64,000 nucleotides of DNA, taken from NCBI GenBank assembly GCA_905221605.1, contig CAJNDS010002468.1:1-64000 (forward strand), in the 5' to 3' direction. A model generated the notes under the pieces. That model made no database searches. It saw nothing but the letters and a program-made list of their open reading frames with translations, and was not told the DNA's origin. Below are positions 1 to 9,475 of this stretch, piece by piece (position 1 is the first letter of the stretch; the number at the start of each line of letters is the position of its first letter). The translations under genes and the position numbers were made by a program. This stretch comes from Symbiodinium natans (taxonomy: Eukaryota > Sar > Dinophyceae > Suessiales > Symbiodiniaceae).

Positions 1-237
1 GCATGTACACATACATATGTTCCGTAGATCTATATATATGTAATATCAAAAAGTAGAGCGTGCAAAGTGTACACAACACAGGCTGCATAGTGCTTGTTTG
101 ATTTGTGTCGCACCTTTTGCATTTTCTTCAAGACTCGTGGCCGCCCTGACAACCTTAAAGCCAAAACACTGAAACCGTAAAAGCCTGCCTAAGCCCTACA
201 GCACTAAACCCTAAAGCCCTGCAACCAACAAAACCCT
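1..237. other. Unique sequence, no gene seen
   Basis: AT-rich start of the window followed by degenerate CCCTAAA-like units from about 165. No reading frame or RNA gene can be supported. Confidence 0.5.
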
Positions 238-310
238 CAAACCCTAAACCCTAAGCCCTAAACCCTAAACCTTAAACCCTAAAACCCTAAAACCCTAAAA
301 CCCTAAAACC
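238..310. repeat. Telomere-type array, C-strand orientation
   Basis: About ten CCCTAAA/CCCTAAAA units, slightly degenerate. First of the interstitial arrays. The 8-mer form (extra A) is locally repeated, a sign of local amplification. Confidence 0.9.
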
Positions 311-349
311 TAAGCCCCGCACCTGCCAGTCAATTCAGCAAAGGGCTGC

Positions 350-411
350 GGAACCCTGGGTGCTTGGATAGGGAATGTTTGAGTTTATGGGAATCCGGAA
401 CCCAGGGTTCC
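350..411. repeat. Hairpin with 12-bp arms
   Basis: GGAACCCTGGGT at 350-361 pairs with ACCCAGGGTTCC at 400-411 around a loop of 38 bases. Could be a small inverted-repeat element or a fold-back remnant. No second copy was seen. Confidence 0.6.
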
Positions 412-613
412 CTTCAAAGGGCCCCTAAACCCGAAACCCTAAACATCTCTAATCCCTAAACTTCCCTAAACCCTAGACATCCCTGGAAGCCTAAGTCCAA
501 TAGACCCTAAATCCGAAGACCTAAACCCGAAGTCCCAGACCCGCTCACGCAGAACCTCTAAGGTGGGGGGACGACGAGGCTGCTGCTGACGGCGGGTCTC
601 TCGTTCTGGGTTC

Positions 614-680
614 ATGGCCCATATATATATATATACATATATATACATATACATACATATACATATATATATACCCCCCT
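614..680. repeat. TA/CATA microsatellite
   Basis: Alternating TA with interspersed CATA units. Similar tracts occur at 13094-13122, 41571-41612, 49320-49345, 49560-49615 and 62080-62113. Open frames across it are low-complexity and not genes. Confidence 0.9.
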
Positions 681-859
681 TGCCTCTGAAATCTCCGCCT
701 CAAAACTGCAAGCACAAGGGCTTGAGGACTCTAACCCTCAACTTCCGAAGCCATCCCAAACCCCACGAGTCCATGCCCCTAAAACTCACCTTAGAAGCCT
801 CAACTCTATAACCCTAGCCCCGAAATCCTGAAGCGTGGGGGGGGGGGGGCCCCCCCCTG

Positions 860-1535
860 CCCCTTGAGTGGCGCACCCGCAGGGAAATGTGGCGTTGTCG
901 CTGTTGGCTTTTGGCTTCTAAAGTGTGTGGCCTGGGGCTTGACGTGTTCTGTGGGACTTTTAAAGAGGGTCTGAGGCTACGGGTTGGATAATTTTGGGAT
1001 TTGGGCGTTATGAAGGCCTTGACATGTCAGACATGGCTAAGCCTGCTAAGCCATCCTGTTGCTACGTCAATCTCTGCAAACTCTTCGGAACTTGTTGCAG
1101 CAAAACTACGCAAAGGCTGCCGGACATCACAACGCCGACACCCTAAGCCGCCATTTTCAACATATGGCTCATGTGCGATTGACTCCTGTCCTAACACAAC
1201 AAACGAAACTACGAGAACGAACGAAAAATATGAGGGCTTAAGCCAAAGACCCTGCGGCAACAGGTCTTCACACATATTGGACCCCAAACATGTCCAAACA
1301 TGCTCCCTGAACCCTAAACCCTTAACGCCCCAAAACCCATAAAGCCCTAAACCCGTAAAGCCCTATTAATCCTAATCCAAAACTCTAAACTCCTAAAGCC
1401 TGTATACCTTGAAGGATCAACCCCATGCCCATGGCATTCGCGACTGAGCACCCGGAGCTGAATCTGAGCATTCCGCATGGGGCAATGTGCTTGTGGATTG
1501 AGGGACACTGAGGGAACTTGCAAATGGGGCGCAAA
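860..1535. other. Unique island, no supported gene
   Basis: GC-balanced unique sequence. Open frames of 86 residues (minus, 1027-1287) and 113 residues (plus, 1001-1342) overlap each other and neither has a recognisable motif. Degenerate CCCTAAA units lie near 1305-1400. Confidence 0.4.
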
Positions 1536-1537
1536 CT

Positions 1538-1602
1538 GAAAAGCAGACAGTCAGACAGTCAGACACTCAGACACTCAGACAGTCAGACAGTCAGACAGTC
1601 AG
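1538..1602. repeat. (CAGACAGT)n 8-mer satellite
   Basis: Tandem CAGACAGT/CAGACACT units. This is the reverse complement of the GTGTCTGA arrays at 1740-1955 and 2093-2250, so the family occurs here in both orientations. Confidence 0.9.
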
Positions 1603-1739
1603 ACAAACAGCCATTTTCTTTTGGAGGAGACCTGCTTGCTTACCGGTCTCGTACCCAAGTACAGTAGAAAAGTGATTTTCTGATGAAGTTGGGTCGTAAG
1701 AAAGCCGTGTGGATTATGTGTTTGAGTGTCTGCGTAGCT

Positions 1740-1955
1740 TTAAGTGTCTGAGTGTCTGACTGTCTTACTGTCTGGTGTTTGTTCGAGCATGTGTCTGAGT
1801 GTCTGAGCGTCTGAGTGTCTGAGCGTCTGAGTGTCTGCGCGGTTCTCTGTCTGAATGCACGCAGGTTCCATGTCTGACTGTCTGACTGTCTGAGTGTCTG
1901 AGTGTCTGACAGTCTGAGTGTCTGACAGTCTGAGTGTCTGAGTGTCTGAGTGTCT
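1740..1955. repeat. (GTGTCTGA)n 8-mer satellite, interrupted
   Basis: Units GTGTCTGA, GCGTCTGA and CTGTCTGA, interrupted near 1843-1870. Translated frames give SDTQTLRH-type low-complexity strings, which are products of the 8-mer and not a protein. Confidence 0.9.
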
Positions 1956-1982
1956 GCTGCACGGAAGCGACTCCCGAATGTC

Positions 1983-2095
1983 TGAATTAGCGGACCAAGA
2001 AGGCAGACTGTCAGACACTCAGACAGTCAAATTCTTCTTGAATTAGCGGACCAAGAAGGCAGACAGTCAGACATTTAGACAGTCAAATTCTTCAT
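1983..2095. repeat. Tandem 56-bp duplication
   Basis: A unit beginning TGAATTAGCGGACC is repeated with a period of 56 bases (starts 1983 and 2039). Each copy carries a short CAGACAGT block, so single-copy flank and satellite were duplicated together. Confidence 0.85.
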
Positions 2096-2258
2096 GAGTG
2101 TCTGAGTGTCTGAGTGTCTGAGCGTCTGAGCGTCTGAGTGTCTGAGTGTCTGAGTGTCTGAGTGTCTGAGTGTCTGAGTGTCTGAGTGTCTGAGTGTCTG
2201 AGTGTCTGAGTGTCTGAGTGTCTGAGTGTCTGAGTGTCTGAGTGTCTGCTGCGCGAAA
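2093..2258. repeat. (GTGTCTGA)n 8-mer satellite, near perfect
   Basis: About 20 nearly perfect GTGTCTGA units. The right flank (CTGCTGCGCG...CGAC) resembles the flank after the array at 1955, so array plus flank were probably duplicated as a block. Confidence 0.95.
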
Positions 2259-2551
2259 TCGACCCCCCTCCCCGTGTTCAATCGGGAAACTACTACTTGG
2301 AGACTTACGGTTTAGGCTTGAGGGTTTGGGGTTTAGGGGTTGGGCTTTGAGGTTTGGGTATGGTCATGGGTGGACAGAATTGGGGTTGTAAGCGGGATAA
2401 CTATCGCCATAACCGCTCGTGACCTTGCCTTCCGGGTCGACACCATTTCGCGTGGTGTACTACTGGGTTGGTCCTTAAACCCCTCTGAATAGAAAAGCCC
2501 AATAAGGGAAAACATAAAATATCTTAAGGGTCTACACAGATTGTTGACGCA

Positions 2552-2688
2552 CTTACTTGGAGGATCAGGGTACTCATAACCCAATTTTAAGTGTAGTTAT
2601 AGACCACTTATAAGCCCCTTAAGTACCCTACTAGGGCTATAAGTACCGGTCTATTTGGGTTACTAAGTGCCATGAACCTCCAAGTAAG
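2552..2688. mobile_element. MITE-1 copy A
   Basis: Short element with terminal inverted repeats. The left end CTTACTTGGAGGATCAGGG mirrors the right end CATGAACCTCCAAGTAAG. The interior is AT-richer with direct/inverted ACTTATAAGCCCC-like words. No coding capacity. Seven more copies or fragments lie in the window. Confidence 0.8.
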
Positions 2689-2696
2689 CAAACCCA

Positions 2697-2757
2697 AAAC
2701 CCTAAACCCTACACCCTAAACCCTAAACCCTAAACCCTAAACCCTAAACCCTAAACC
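2697..2757. repeat. Telomere-type array, C orientation
   Basis: CCCTAAA units abutting the right end of MITE-1 copy A. A G-orientation array (TTTAGGG/TTTGGGG) starts at 2865 beyond a roughly 100-bp unique island, giving the C-left/G-right arrangement seen across the window. Confidence 0.9.
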
Positions 2758-3080
2758 CCACCCAATTCAGCATACGGTTCCTGCACTCTTTACACTCCTG
2801 GAACTGCTCCGACTTCTCCAGCCTTCGACCCCAAAGGCCAAGGTCCAAACCCTTGCCTGTTGCGGTTTGGGGTTTAGGGTTTAGGGTTTGGGGTTTAGGG
2901 TTTGGGGTTTAGGGTTGGGGTTCAGGGTTTGGGGGTTAGGGTTTGGGGTGTGGGGTTTAGGGTTTGAAGGAAGGGTCATGTTCCGCATTCTAGAGATGGA
3001 CCAACACCGGAGCCGGCCTCCGTTTTTCTGATGCAGGCTGGTCCTTCACATCGGGGATTGGCAACCATTAACGCATCTCT

Positions 3081-3229
3081 ATTTGGAGGTTCAGAGTACT
3101 TAGCAGCCCAATTAGAAGTGTAGATACAAATCACTTACAGTAGAAGCCAATGAAGTACCCTGATAGAGTTATAATTTGGGTTACAAGCACGGTTATAACT
3201 TGGGTTACTAAGTACCATGAACCTCCAAG
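3081..3229. mobile_element. MITE-1 copy B, overlapping the 3' end of a gene
   Basis: Terminal repeats ATTTGGAGGTTCAGAGTACT and AGTACCATGAACCTCCAAG face each other. The right end overlaps the last codons of the 505-residue gene on the minus strand: the stop codon TAG at 3208-3210 is part of the terminal repeat (GGTACTTAGTAACC). Confidence 0.85.
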
Positions 3230-4725
3230 CATGACAACAGCTCCCCCTCACATCCTCGAAGTGCCAAAGCTATTGCCGGCAACGCCACGGCGAAGTCGAG
3301 CACTTGCAACAGCAGCCGGTCGACCAATCCTGCCGAGACGCTCTTCCCGCGTGCCCAGGAGCGCATGGCCTGAAGCAGGGGCACGCCCATACGAAGCCCG
3401 GCCTGCTTCTTCGATACCCTCAGAGCCATCTGCAAGGCCGCCGCTGCTGCAGCTTTCCGGGCGACCAAGGGAGCCGGAGGACTGGGGCCTGCCGCAATGG
3501 ATTCCACTGTGCTGCCGCAGGCAACGCAGGCCAAGGCCACGGGTTCCAGAGACAGCCATCGCGTCCACCACGAGGTCCTCGTGTTGATGGATGCGCAGAG
3601 CTCGGCCGCAGCTGCCTGACCGCGGAGGATGGCACAGTCCAGCAGAGTCAGGCGAGTCCAGCCGCATTCCCGGCCACATGCAGGGCAGTCACCCAAATAG
3701 ATGCAAACTGCAAACTCCTCCAGCAACAAATTGTCATCCCTGGCGGCCTGAAGCAACTCTGCAGACAGCTCAACCGCCGGACGTCCCGAGTCGTCCAGGT
3801 CGCTGCATGTACACAAGAAAAGGCTCAAGTTGTTATACGTTCCGGGAGCGTGCGGGCTTCCAGCCGCCATCTTCCACTTCACCTCATCCCAGAGTTCTCT
3901 GTCGTCGCACAGCGCAAGGGCCTCCCGAAAAGGAAGCTGGTAGGGGACGTCACATCCCACGAGGCCTTCGAAGGCTGCTCCGGCAGCAACGGCTGCTTTG
4001 ATGACCCCCGGCTCGCAGACTTCGATCGCCTCCTGCACCCTCCAACTTCCGAGAAATGGAGCATCATCGACATCGATGAGGTCCTGCCACCTCCACCTTC
4101 TCAGCGGCCGGCAATCGGCAGCAGCTGAAAGAGCAGCAGCCAGCTCTGCATCTCCAGTGAGAATTGCAACATCAATCAGTCGAGCCATTGCAGGTCTGGT
4201 GATGAGGCAATTGGGTAAAGTGTTGCCAGAGCAGAAGGCCTCGGAAACTGCTCGAAAGAGGGGGCGGCTTGCCACCTCGAAAGCCAGCCCGCGGGCGCGT
4301 TGAATTGAGGAGCTCCAGTCTGACATCCAAACGCCCGAAGGGAAGTCGAAACCCCAACAGCAGCTTCGGCATGTCTTCCATCTGCTGCCACACTCACAGT
4401 CCCGGCGAATCGCCCGAGTCCCCAGGCCTCTGGGGGCGCGGAAGGGTTCGAGGTGCTCTGCCTCCAACACGCACCCGCGGACTCCGCGCGTCATCATCGC
4501 CGCAGCCGTGCTGTGGAGGCCGAAGCGGCAGCACAGCGTGAAGAGGTGCTGGGAGTCGATCTCTTGACTCAGGAGCTCCAGCTCCCCTCCCAGAATTGCT
4601 GCGGCAACCTGGAACTCATCCACTGCAACGATGTCCCCTTGAAGGGTGTACCCCCCGTTCGCATCTTCGACCAGCCGACCCTCCGTATCGTAGCGCACGA
4701 ACTGCCGCGGCTCCGCTCTCGCCAT
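3208..4725 (-). CDS. Hypothetical 505-residue protein, Cys-rich, ankyrin-like helices
   Basis: Uninterrupted frame from an ATG at 4725. The protein is rich in Ala, Leu and Cys. It shows Cys clusters (DCECGSRWKTCRSCC near residue 110 and CPACGRECGW near 345) and helix-pair segments such as RLIDVAILTGDAELAAALSA and LLDCAILRGQAAAAELCA that recall ankyrin-type repeats. No catalytic motif is visible and I do not recognise the family. The last residues (LEVHGT) and the stop are encoded by the end of a MITE-1 element, so the C-terminus is probably shortened or replaced relative to the ancestor. The first 15 codons and the upstream region recur upstream of the next gene (7880-8190). The length of open frame, biased codon use and lack of arrays argue for a real intronless gene, perhaps retroposed. 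Confidence 0.7.
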   Translation of the reverse strand: MARAEPRQFVRYDTEGRLVEDANGGYTLQGDIVAVDEFQVAAAILGGELELLSQEIDSQHLFTLCCRFGLHSTAAAMMTRGVRGCVLEAEHLEPFRAPRGLGTRAIRRDCECGSRWKTCRSCCWGFDFPSGVWMSDWSSSIQRARGLAFEVASRPLFRAVSEAFCSGNTLPNCLITRPAMARLIDVAILTGDAELAAALSAAADCRPLRRWRWQDLIDVDDAPFLGSWRVQEAIEVCEPGVIKAAVAAGAAFEGLVGCDVPYQLPFREALALCDDRELWDEVKWKMAAGSPHAPGTYNNLSLFLCTCSDLDDSGRPAVELSAELLQAARDDNLLLEEFAVCIYLGDCPACGRECGWTRLTLLDCAILRGQAAAAELCASINTRTSWWTRWLSLEPVALACVACGSTVESIAAGPSPPAPLVARKAAAAAALQMALRVSKKQAGLRMGVPLLQAMRSWARGKSVSAGLVDRLLLQVLDFAVALPAIALALRGCEGELLSCLEVHGT

Positions 4726-5700
4726 GGGGACCGGGGATGCGGATCAACAAAAAAACAACTCGCGCCTGGCTAAACTACAATAAGCTGTCGGAGCCTACGA
4801 CCCGTGCAGCTTCCTTTCTTTCTGTAAGACGCCTGGAACTCTAAAGCCAACAAGCTTGCAGCACTTGCATGGCTAGTAAAGCAATCGAAAAAGTCAGCGG
4901 CAATAATAGTAGCATAATAAAAGCAACAGAAAAGAATATCTTAAGACTACTAATCTGACTTTTTACAGATAGAGCATGCGCATAAGGAGGGTTGTATGTA
5001 TATGCATACATGCATACATGCATACATTCATACATGCATACATGCATACATGCATACACGCATACATGCGTACATGCATACATGCATACATGGCGAGGAG
5101 TATGGCTTGCTTGATATTCTGACCCAGCCTGAATCCCTGGTTTCTTTAGGGTTGCATTACTGTCGAAGGTCTAGGGCGTGCGCAAAGCTGTGTTAACATT
5201 CATGAAGCAAAAAAACTAGGGCTCTAAGAGCCCCACACACAAGGCGATAACCAGTCATAACGAGGATATCACCCCGTGAAGTTCCAAGTAGCACTCGGAC
5301 AGCATGAGTTCCAGACGTGGCTGCGCAATGTCCTTCACTCCTTCTTGCTATGAGAAGGCTCATGGGCAGTTGTAGCTGGGGGTGTGAGTACCTATCCTAA
5401 ACCCTAAGCCCTAAACCCTTAGCCACCAGATGCTACAATGGGCTTCTGATTACCACAAACCTTTGGAAGTGACTCTTTCGCAGGGAATCTGGGGGCTTCG
5501 CGGTGGCTCTCGTGAGTCAGATTGGATGTGACATGCCCATGCACTGCTCAGCATCCACGAACCCACATCTTCTCAACGAAATGCACTGCACACATCCTGA
5601 ATCCTATGCTGGATGTTTGTTCACATTCCAAGCTTCATTCCGCATGGACACATTCATGGGCTGGTCCGACCAAGAGCTGATTTCTAGTGCTGACACTAGG
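4690..5700. repeat. Segmental duplication, copy 1
   Basis: Matches 7890-9270 in blocks: the 5' end of coding sequence plus upstream region (4690-4975 with 7890-8165), a CATA-type microsatellite, a segment with TCATAACGAGGATATCACCC (about 5258 with 8878), and the block 5485-5690 with 8990-9270. This copy lacks the telomere array found at 9055-9122 in copy 2, so it is an empty-site reference. Confidence 0.85.
4990..5093. repeat. (CATGCATA)n microsatellite
   Basis: CATACATG units of 8 bases. The corresponding place in the second copy of the duplication holds pure CATA (8263-8338), so the tract diverged after duplication. Confidence 0.9.
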
Positions 5701-5909
5701 ACATGTTCACTCGGTATTCTCCCTGTCAAAAATGATCCTTTCGAAGGTTGCTACAGTCTTACATACTTTTTAGGCATAAGTAGCTATAACAGGAACCCAG
5801 AACCAAAAAAAAGTCTTAAAGCACAGCACTCCAAAACCCAGCTACAGTCTTACAGCCATCCGAAGCCCTGAACCTGCTTGGCAGTGGCGAGGGATGATAC
5901 CGAAAGCTG

Positions 5910-6095
5910 TTGTCAAAGGTTGCAGAGCTCAAGCGTGTGTCAAGCTCCATGTGCCCGGTGCTGGGAGATAGGCGCATGCAGGTTCAACTTATAAAACTGT
6001 ACATCCACGAGTTGCAGTATGCTCACCCGAAAAAAGCAACGGGTGGCCCGCTTGACGTATTCGACCATACTATGTTACGGGGGCTTCGGGGTTTA
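5910..6095 (+). CDS. Possible exon, unknown protein
   Basis: An open plus-strand frame with protein-like composition (KVAELKRVSSSMCPVLGDRR, then QVQLIKLYIHELQYAHPKK) after a splice-like TTGTCAAAG. It runs into a TTTAGGG array at 6090. No family recognised. It could be chance. Confidence 0.3.
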
Positions 6096-6165
6096 GGGTT
6101 TAGGGTTTGGGGCTCAGGATTTGGGGTTTAGGGTTTGGGGTTTAGGGTTTAGGGTTTGGGCTTTT
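6085..6165. repeat. Telomere-type array, G orientation, degenerate
   Basis: TTTAGGG, TTTGGGG and variants directly downstream of the stop of the 546-residue gene (stop at 6182-6184, minus strand), so the array would lie in its 3' untranslated region. Confidence 0.85.
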
Positions 6166-6181
6166 GCTCGGAGTTTGGGCC

Positions 6182-7822
6182 TTATGCCCTGTGCTTTGGC
6201 CCGCATGGCATGCAGCGAATGAGAGCACAGATCGCCATCACAACCACCGTGAACGCTGCCATCGAGGGCACATCCGTTCCAAACATTGCGTACCAAAATC
6301 CTTCGAAGAAAGCAATCACGAAGTAGATGAGCCCGCCGTACATGGAGCAGCCCAAATTGACCAGCACCTCCTGGCATGGACTCTGGCGCTGTCGCCGAAC
6401 ACGGCGAGCGACACACACGAAAAGCTGGAGGTATGTCGGGGCGATCGCCAACCACCAAGAAGGAATGTAGAAGAGCATCCGAGCTGCGGCCTTGTAGTTC
6501 TCTGTCCGCAGATGATAGGTTGCTGTCCCGGCATAGAACCAAAGGAGAGGGCTTCCGGCAGCCACAACCCACGTGTAGGGGAGGGTGCTGGTTGTGAGCT
6601 TCCTGAAAACCACTGACAGCTCGTTCTGAATGAACTCGTCGAAGGCTTGCACCGAGCCGAACCACAACTCAAGGCACTTCTCAAGAATCTTGCGATCACA
6701 TGGAATGGCCGTGCCAGTTCGGCGGTCGAGGTGATTTATAGTGCAGCAGTGGGAGACGGTGTCTTCCTTGACGGAGAAAGTTTCCAGCTGCTTGAGAATG
6801 TGATCCACTGCCCGGAAGTGGGCACGCAAGGAGCGGCTCACCAATGAGAAGGTGATCAAGGAACCAGGCAGGGCTATGCTGCCAAGTATCGCCCAAAGCA
6901 AGAAGCCCAGCCGTTGTCCATCACCCAGAATAGTCGTCACGCCAGCCGAATGTCTGAGAATCGCACCCACACCCGCGGCACCGAGAAAGATGCCGTTTGC
7001 TGATAAGAATAAGATAACGATACTCACACCCCAGCTGGTTGGCTTGATGTTGATCCCTTCTTGGCCGTTGCTTTTCAAGTACGCAGAGATCTCTAGCACG
7101 CACCAAAGCCTCCGGATGTAGGTGTCGTCGAAGCAAACTAGCAGGGAATCAGATTTCTTCAGCACTGCTCCGACATTCAGCAAGCCCATCATTTTGAGCT
7201 TCTCATCTGTCTGGTGGATACAAATCCTGTCCAAGAAGATCCGCTGCCCGGACCGCCAAAGGAAGAAGGTCAAAGAGCTGGCAAGCAAACCGACACTAAC
7301 AGCAATGGCTGACTGCCCATTCCGTTCGATGCTGCATGGAAGAGCACACACGTGCAGCAGCAGCAGCAGCGTGATCGCCACAAATGCGCTGCCAACCAAA
7401 ACAGCCGGCAAGCCATTGTACATGACCTGCAGCAGTAGTAGCTTCGCCACGACCGATCCATGCCAAGAATGGCTCCAGAACTGCGCGACACGCTTTGTCA
7501 CATCGCTCCATCCATAGAGCTGCCGGGAGAACTCCGGGTCGCGGAGCGGCCGCCCGAAGCGCCACAGCGCCCGATGTGCCGCCGTCGTCCGCAGCATGTC
7601 GGAACTTGTAAGCTTGAGCTTGCCAATAAAGTCAGCCAGGGCACCCTGAATCTTCTCGACCTGCCCAACATCTGCATCCGGCACATCTGCTTGAGAACTG
7701 CCCGTTTCTTTGTACTGCCCATCTGCCTGCGAATGGTCCCCTTCGTCGTGCAGAACCACACGTTCGGCAGGAACCTCATCATTGTCGACACTGATGTTTA
7801 TGTCTGTATCCACTGACATCAT
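6182..7822 (-). CDS. TIR-like multi-pass membrane protein, 546 residues
   Basis: Uninterrupted frame from ATGATG at 7822. Layout: acidic N-terminus (residues 1-75); a block LYGWSDVTKRVAQFWSHSWH (about 100-120); hydrophobic helices near 135-160 and 170-190; a motif block FLDRICIHQTDEKLK ... SDSLLVCFDDTYIRRLWCVL (about 195-245); two helices near 262-330; a charged stretch; then further helices to the C-terminus. The order SHSWH - (F/W)LDxICI(H/N)Q - SxxxLVCxDxxYxxRLWCVxE is found in protist proteins with a TIR/HET-like fold. That assignment is from memory and not proven. Role unknown; signalling or NAD-related activity would be guesses. Upstream lies a duplicated 5' region from the neighbouring gene family. 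Confidence 0.7.
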   Translation of the reverse strand: MMSVDTDINISVDNDEVPAERVVLHDEGDHSQADGQYKETGSSQADVPDADVGQVEKIQGALADFIGKLKLTSSDMLRTTAAHRALWRFGRPLRDPEFSRQLYGWSDVTKRVAQFWSHSWHGSVVAKLLLLQVMYNGLPAVLVGSAFVAITLLLLLHVCALPCSIERNGQSAIAVSVGLLASSLTFFLWRSGQRIFLDRICIHQTDEKLKMMGLLNVGAVLKKSDSLLVCFDDTYIRRLWCVLEISAYLKSNGQEGINIKPTSWGVSIVILFLSANGIFLGAAGVGAILRHSAGVTTILGDGQRLGFLLWAILGSIALPGSLITFSLVSRSLRAHFRAVDHILKQLETFSVKEDTVSHCCTINHLDRRTGTAIPCDRKILEKCLELWFGSVQAFDEFIQNELSVVFRKLTTSTLPYTWVVAAGSPLLWFYAGTATYHLRTENYKAAARMLFYIPSWWLAIAPTYLQLFVCVARRVRRQRQSPCQEVLVNLGCSMYGGLIYFVIAFFEGFWYAMFGTDVPSMAAFTVVVMAICALIRCMPCGPKHRA

Positions 7823-7938
7823 CCGGTGTCAGCAGTGGCTTGCGACCCCTTGCGATCAACAACTACTTCAAAACACCAAAGGCGCAGAAGGGACTCTGTA
7901 TCGCAGCGCACGAGCTGCCGCGGCTCCGCTCTCGCCAT
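7819..7938 (-). pseudogene. Duplicated 5' end of the 505-residue gene, now a 39-codon upstream frame
   Basis: Starts MARAEPRQLVRCDTE, against MARAEPRQFVRYDTE in the 505-residue protein, then diverges. The frame ends in TGA overlapping the ATG of the 546-residue gene (ATGA). It may be a relic or may act as an upstream frame in the leader. It arose from duplication of the 5' region together with the promoter. Confidence 0.7.
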
Positions 7939-8262
7939 GGGGACCAAAGGATGCGGATCAACAAAAAAAGCAACTCGCGCCTGGCTAAACTACAATAAGC
8001 TGTCGGAGCCTACGACCCTTGCAGCTTGCTTTCTTTCTGTAAGACGCCTGGAACTGTGAAGCCAAGAAGCTTGCAGCACTTGCATGGCTAGCCAAGCAAT
8101 CGAAAAAGTCAGCGGTAATACGAGTAAGAGAAGAAATGATCTTAAGCATATGAACCTGACTATTTAGCTCATACAAGGAACGCTTCTGACACTGCGCTGC
8201 TTAGGCTTAGCCAGGGTGCTGCTACGAGCACAGCAGCGCAAGTTGCGCAAGAAGCGAGAGCG

Positions 8263-8338
8263 CATACATACATACATACATACATACATACATACATACA
8301 TACATACATACATACATACATACATACATACATACATA
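8263..8338. repeat. (CATA)19 microsatellite
   Basis: Pure tetranucleotide tract followed by an A9 run. Positional counterpart of the CATGCATA tract at 4990-5093. Confidence 0.95.
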
Positions 8339-9049
8339 AAAAAAAAACATAGCAGGGAGCACGGCTTCCTTGATATTATGATTCTACTGTTTAAGGCGGC
8401 TGCAGCTGTGGCAATAAGCAAACCATGTCCTTTCCGAATTTTCCCCCCAAGCATTTGAATATAAACATCTTTGTGTGTCCTTAAGAGCACCTAGGCTTTT
8501 CCTTGCGCCGGAGACTTCGGAGACTCGATTCGTCCCTGCCAAGCGTTCGCAAACCCAAACCGTGAAACGCGTGGCTTTAGGGCTTGGGCAGTTTCGAGCC
8601 CAAACCCTAGACCAACTGCAATAACCCTTGAAACAGTTTGAGGGACACCATGAGGCCAAGGTGAAGAAGAGGTCGGATCCCTAGACCCCCTCACTCGAAA
8701 CCCCTAAACCCTAAAACGCTACACCGTCAACCCCAAAACCCTTCCAGCCTGTGTCCCTAACCTGAATCCCTGGAACTGAGGCCCCTCTGTCGGGCGTAGG
8801 GTTTTCCAGGGTTGAAATTTCTGTCGAGGGTCTAGGGCGTGCCGCAAAGCTGTTTACCACAAAAGGTTATAACCACTCATAACGAGGATATCACCCGGTG
8901 AAGTTCAAGCAGCACGTGGCTGTACCATGCCCTCAGGGGTGTGAGTAACTCGCCTAAACCCTAAGCCCGAAACCCTGGATCTGGGGGCTTAGCGGTGGCT
9001 CTCATGAGTCAGATTGGATGTGACCTGCCCATGTACTGCTCAGCATCCA

Positions 9050-9127
9050 CGAACTAAACCCTAAACCCTAAACCCTAAACCCTAAACCCTAAACCCTAAA
9101 CCCTAAACCCTAAACCCTAAACCGAAC
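9050..9127. repeat. Telomere-type array inserted in duplicated sequence
   Basis: About ten CCCTAAA units at 9055-9122, flanked on both sides by CGAAC (9050-9054 and 9123-9127). The paralogous sequence at 5549-5580 reads straight through (CATCCACGAAC then CCACATCTTCTCAACG). This is a filled/empty site pair. Confidence 0.9.
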
Positions 9128-9282
9128 GTCCTCTCAACGGAACGAACACGTTGCACACATCCTTAATCCTACGCTGGATGCAACTTTTTCTTCACATTCC
9201 CAAATTCCAAGCGCAGTGAAGCTTTGCGCGGCGTGAACGTCTTCATGGGCTGGTCCGACCAAGAGCTCCTCCCTACTTCTTT

Positions 9283-9414
9283 ACTTGGCGGTTCAAGGTA
9301 CTTAGTGACCCGGATATACGTGTAGGTATGAGCCCCTTGAGTATTTTAATAGGGCTCTAACTGGGACATAAGTACAGCTATAATTGGGTTACGAAGTACC
9401 GTGAACCTCCAAGT
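9283..9414. mobile_element. MITE-1 copy C
   Basis: Terminal repeats ACTTGGCGGTTCAAGGTACT and GTACCGTGAACCTCCAAGT. About 132 bp. Lies at the boundary of the segmental duplication and may mark its breakpoint. Confidence 0.85.
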
Positions 9415-9475
9415 TCCTGCTTACTAAACTTGGTTCCTTTTTGTGATGCTAAGGGAACCGTGAACCCACCCTCCC

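Larger units (their letters stand above)
7890..9275. repeat. Segmental duplication, copy 2 (with telomere array inserted)
   Basis: Counterpart of 4690-5700. Additional sequence is present at about 8395-8760, and a CCCTAAA array at 9055-9122 sits inside otherwise colinear sequence. MITE-1 copy C follows immediately at 9283. Confidence 0.85.

Noticed and set aside
1538-2258. CRISPR array
   Set aside because: Repeats are contiguous 8-mers without regular spacers, in a eukaryotic context with no cas genes.
1740-2281. Open frames with SDTQTLRH repeats
   Set aside because: They are translations of the GTGTCTGA 8-mer satellite; no independent sign of coding.
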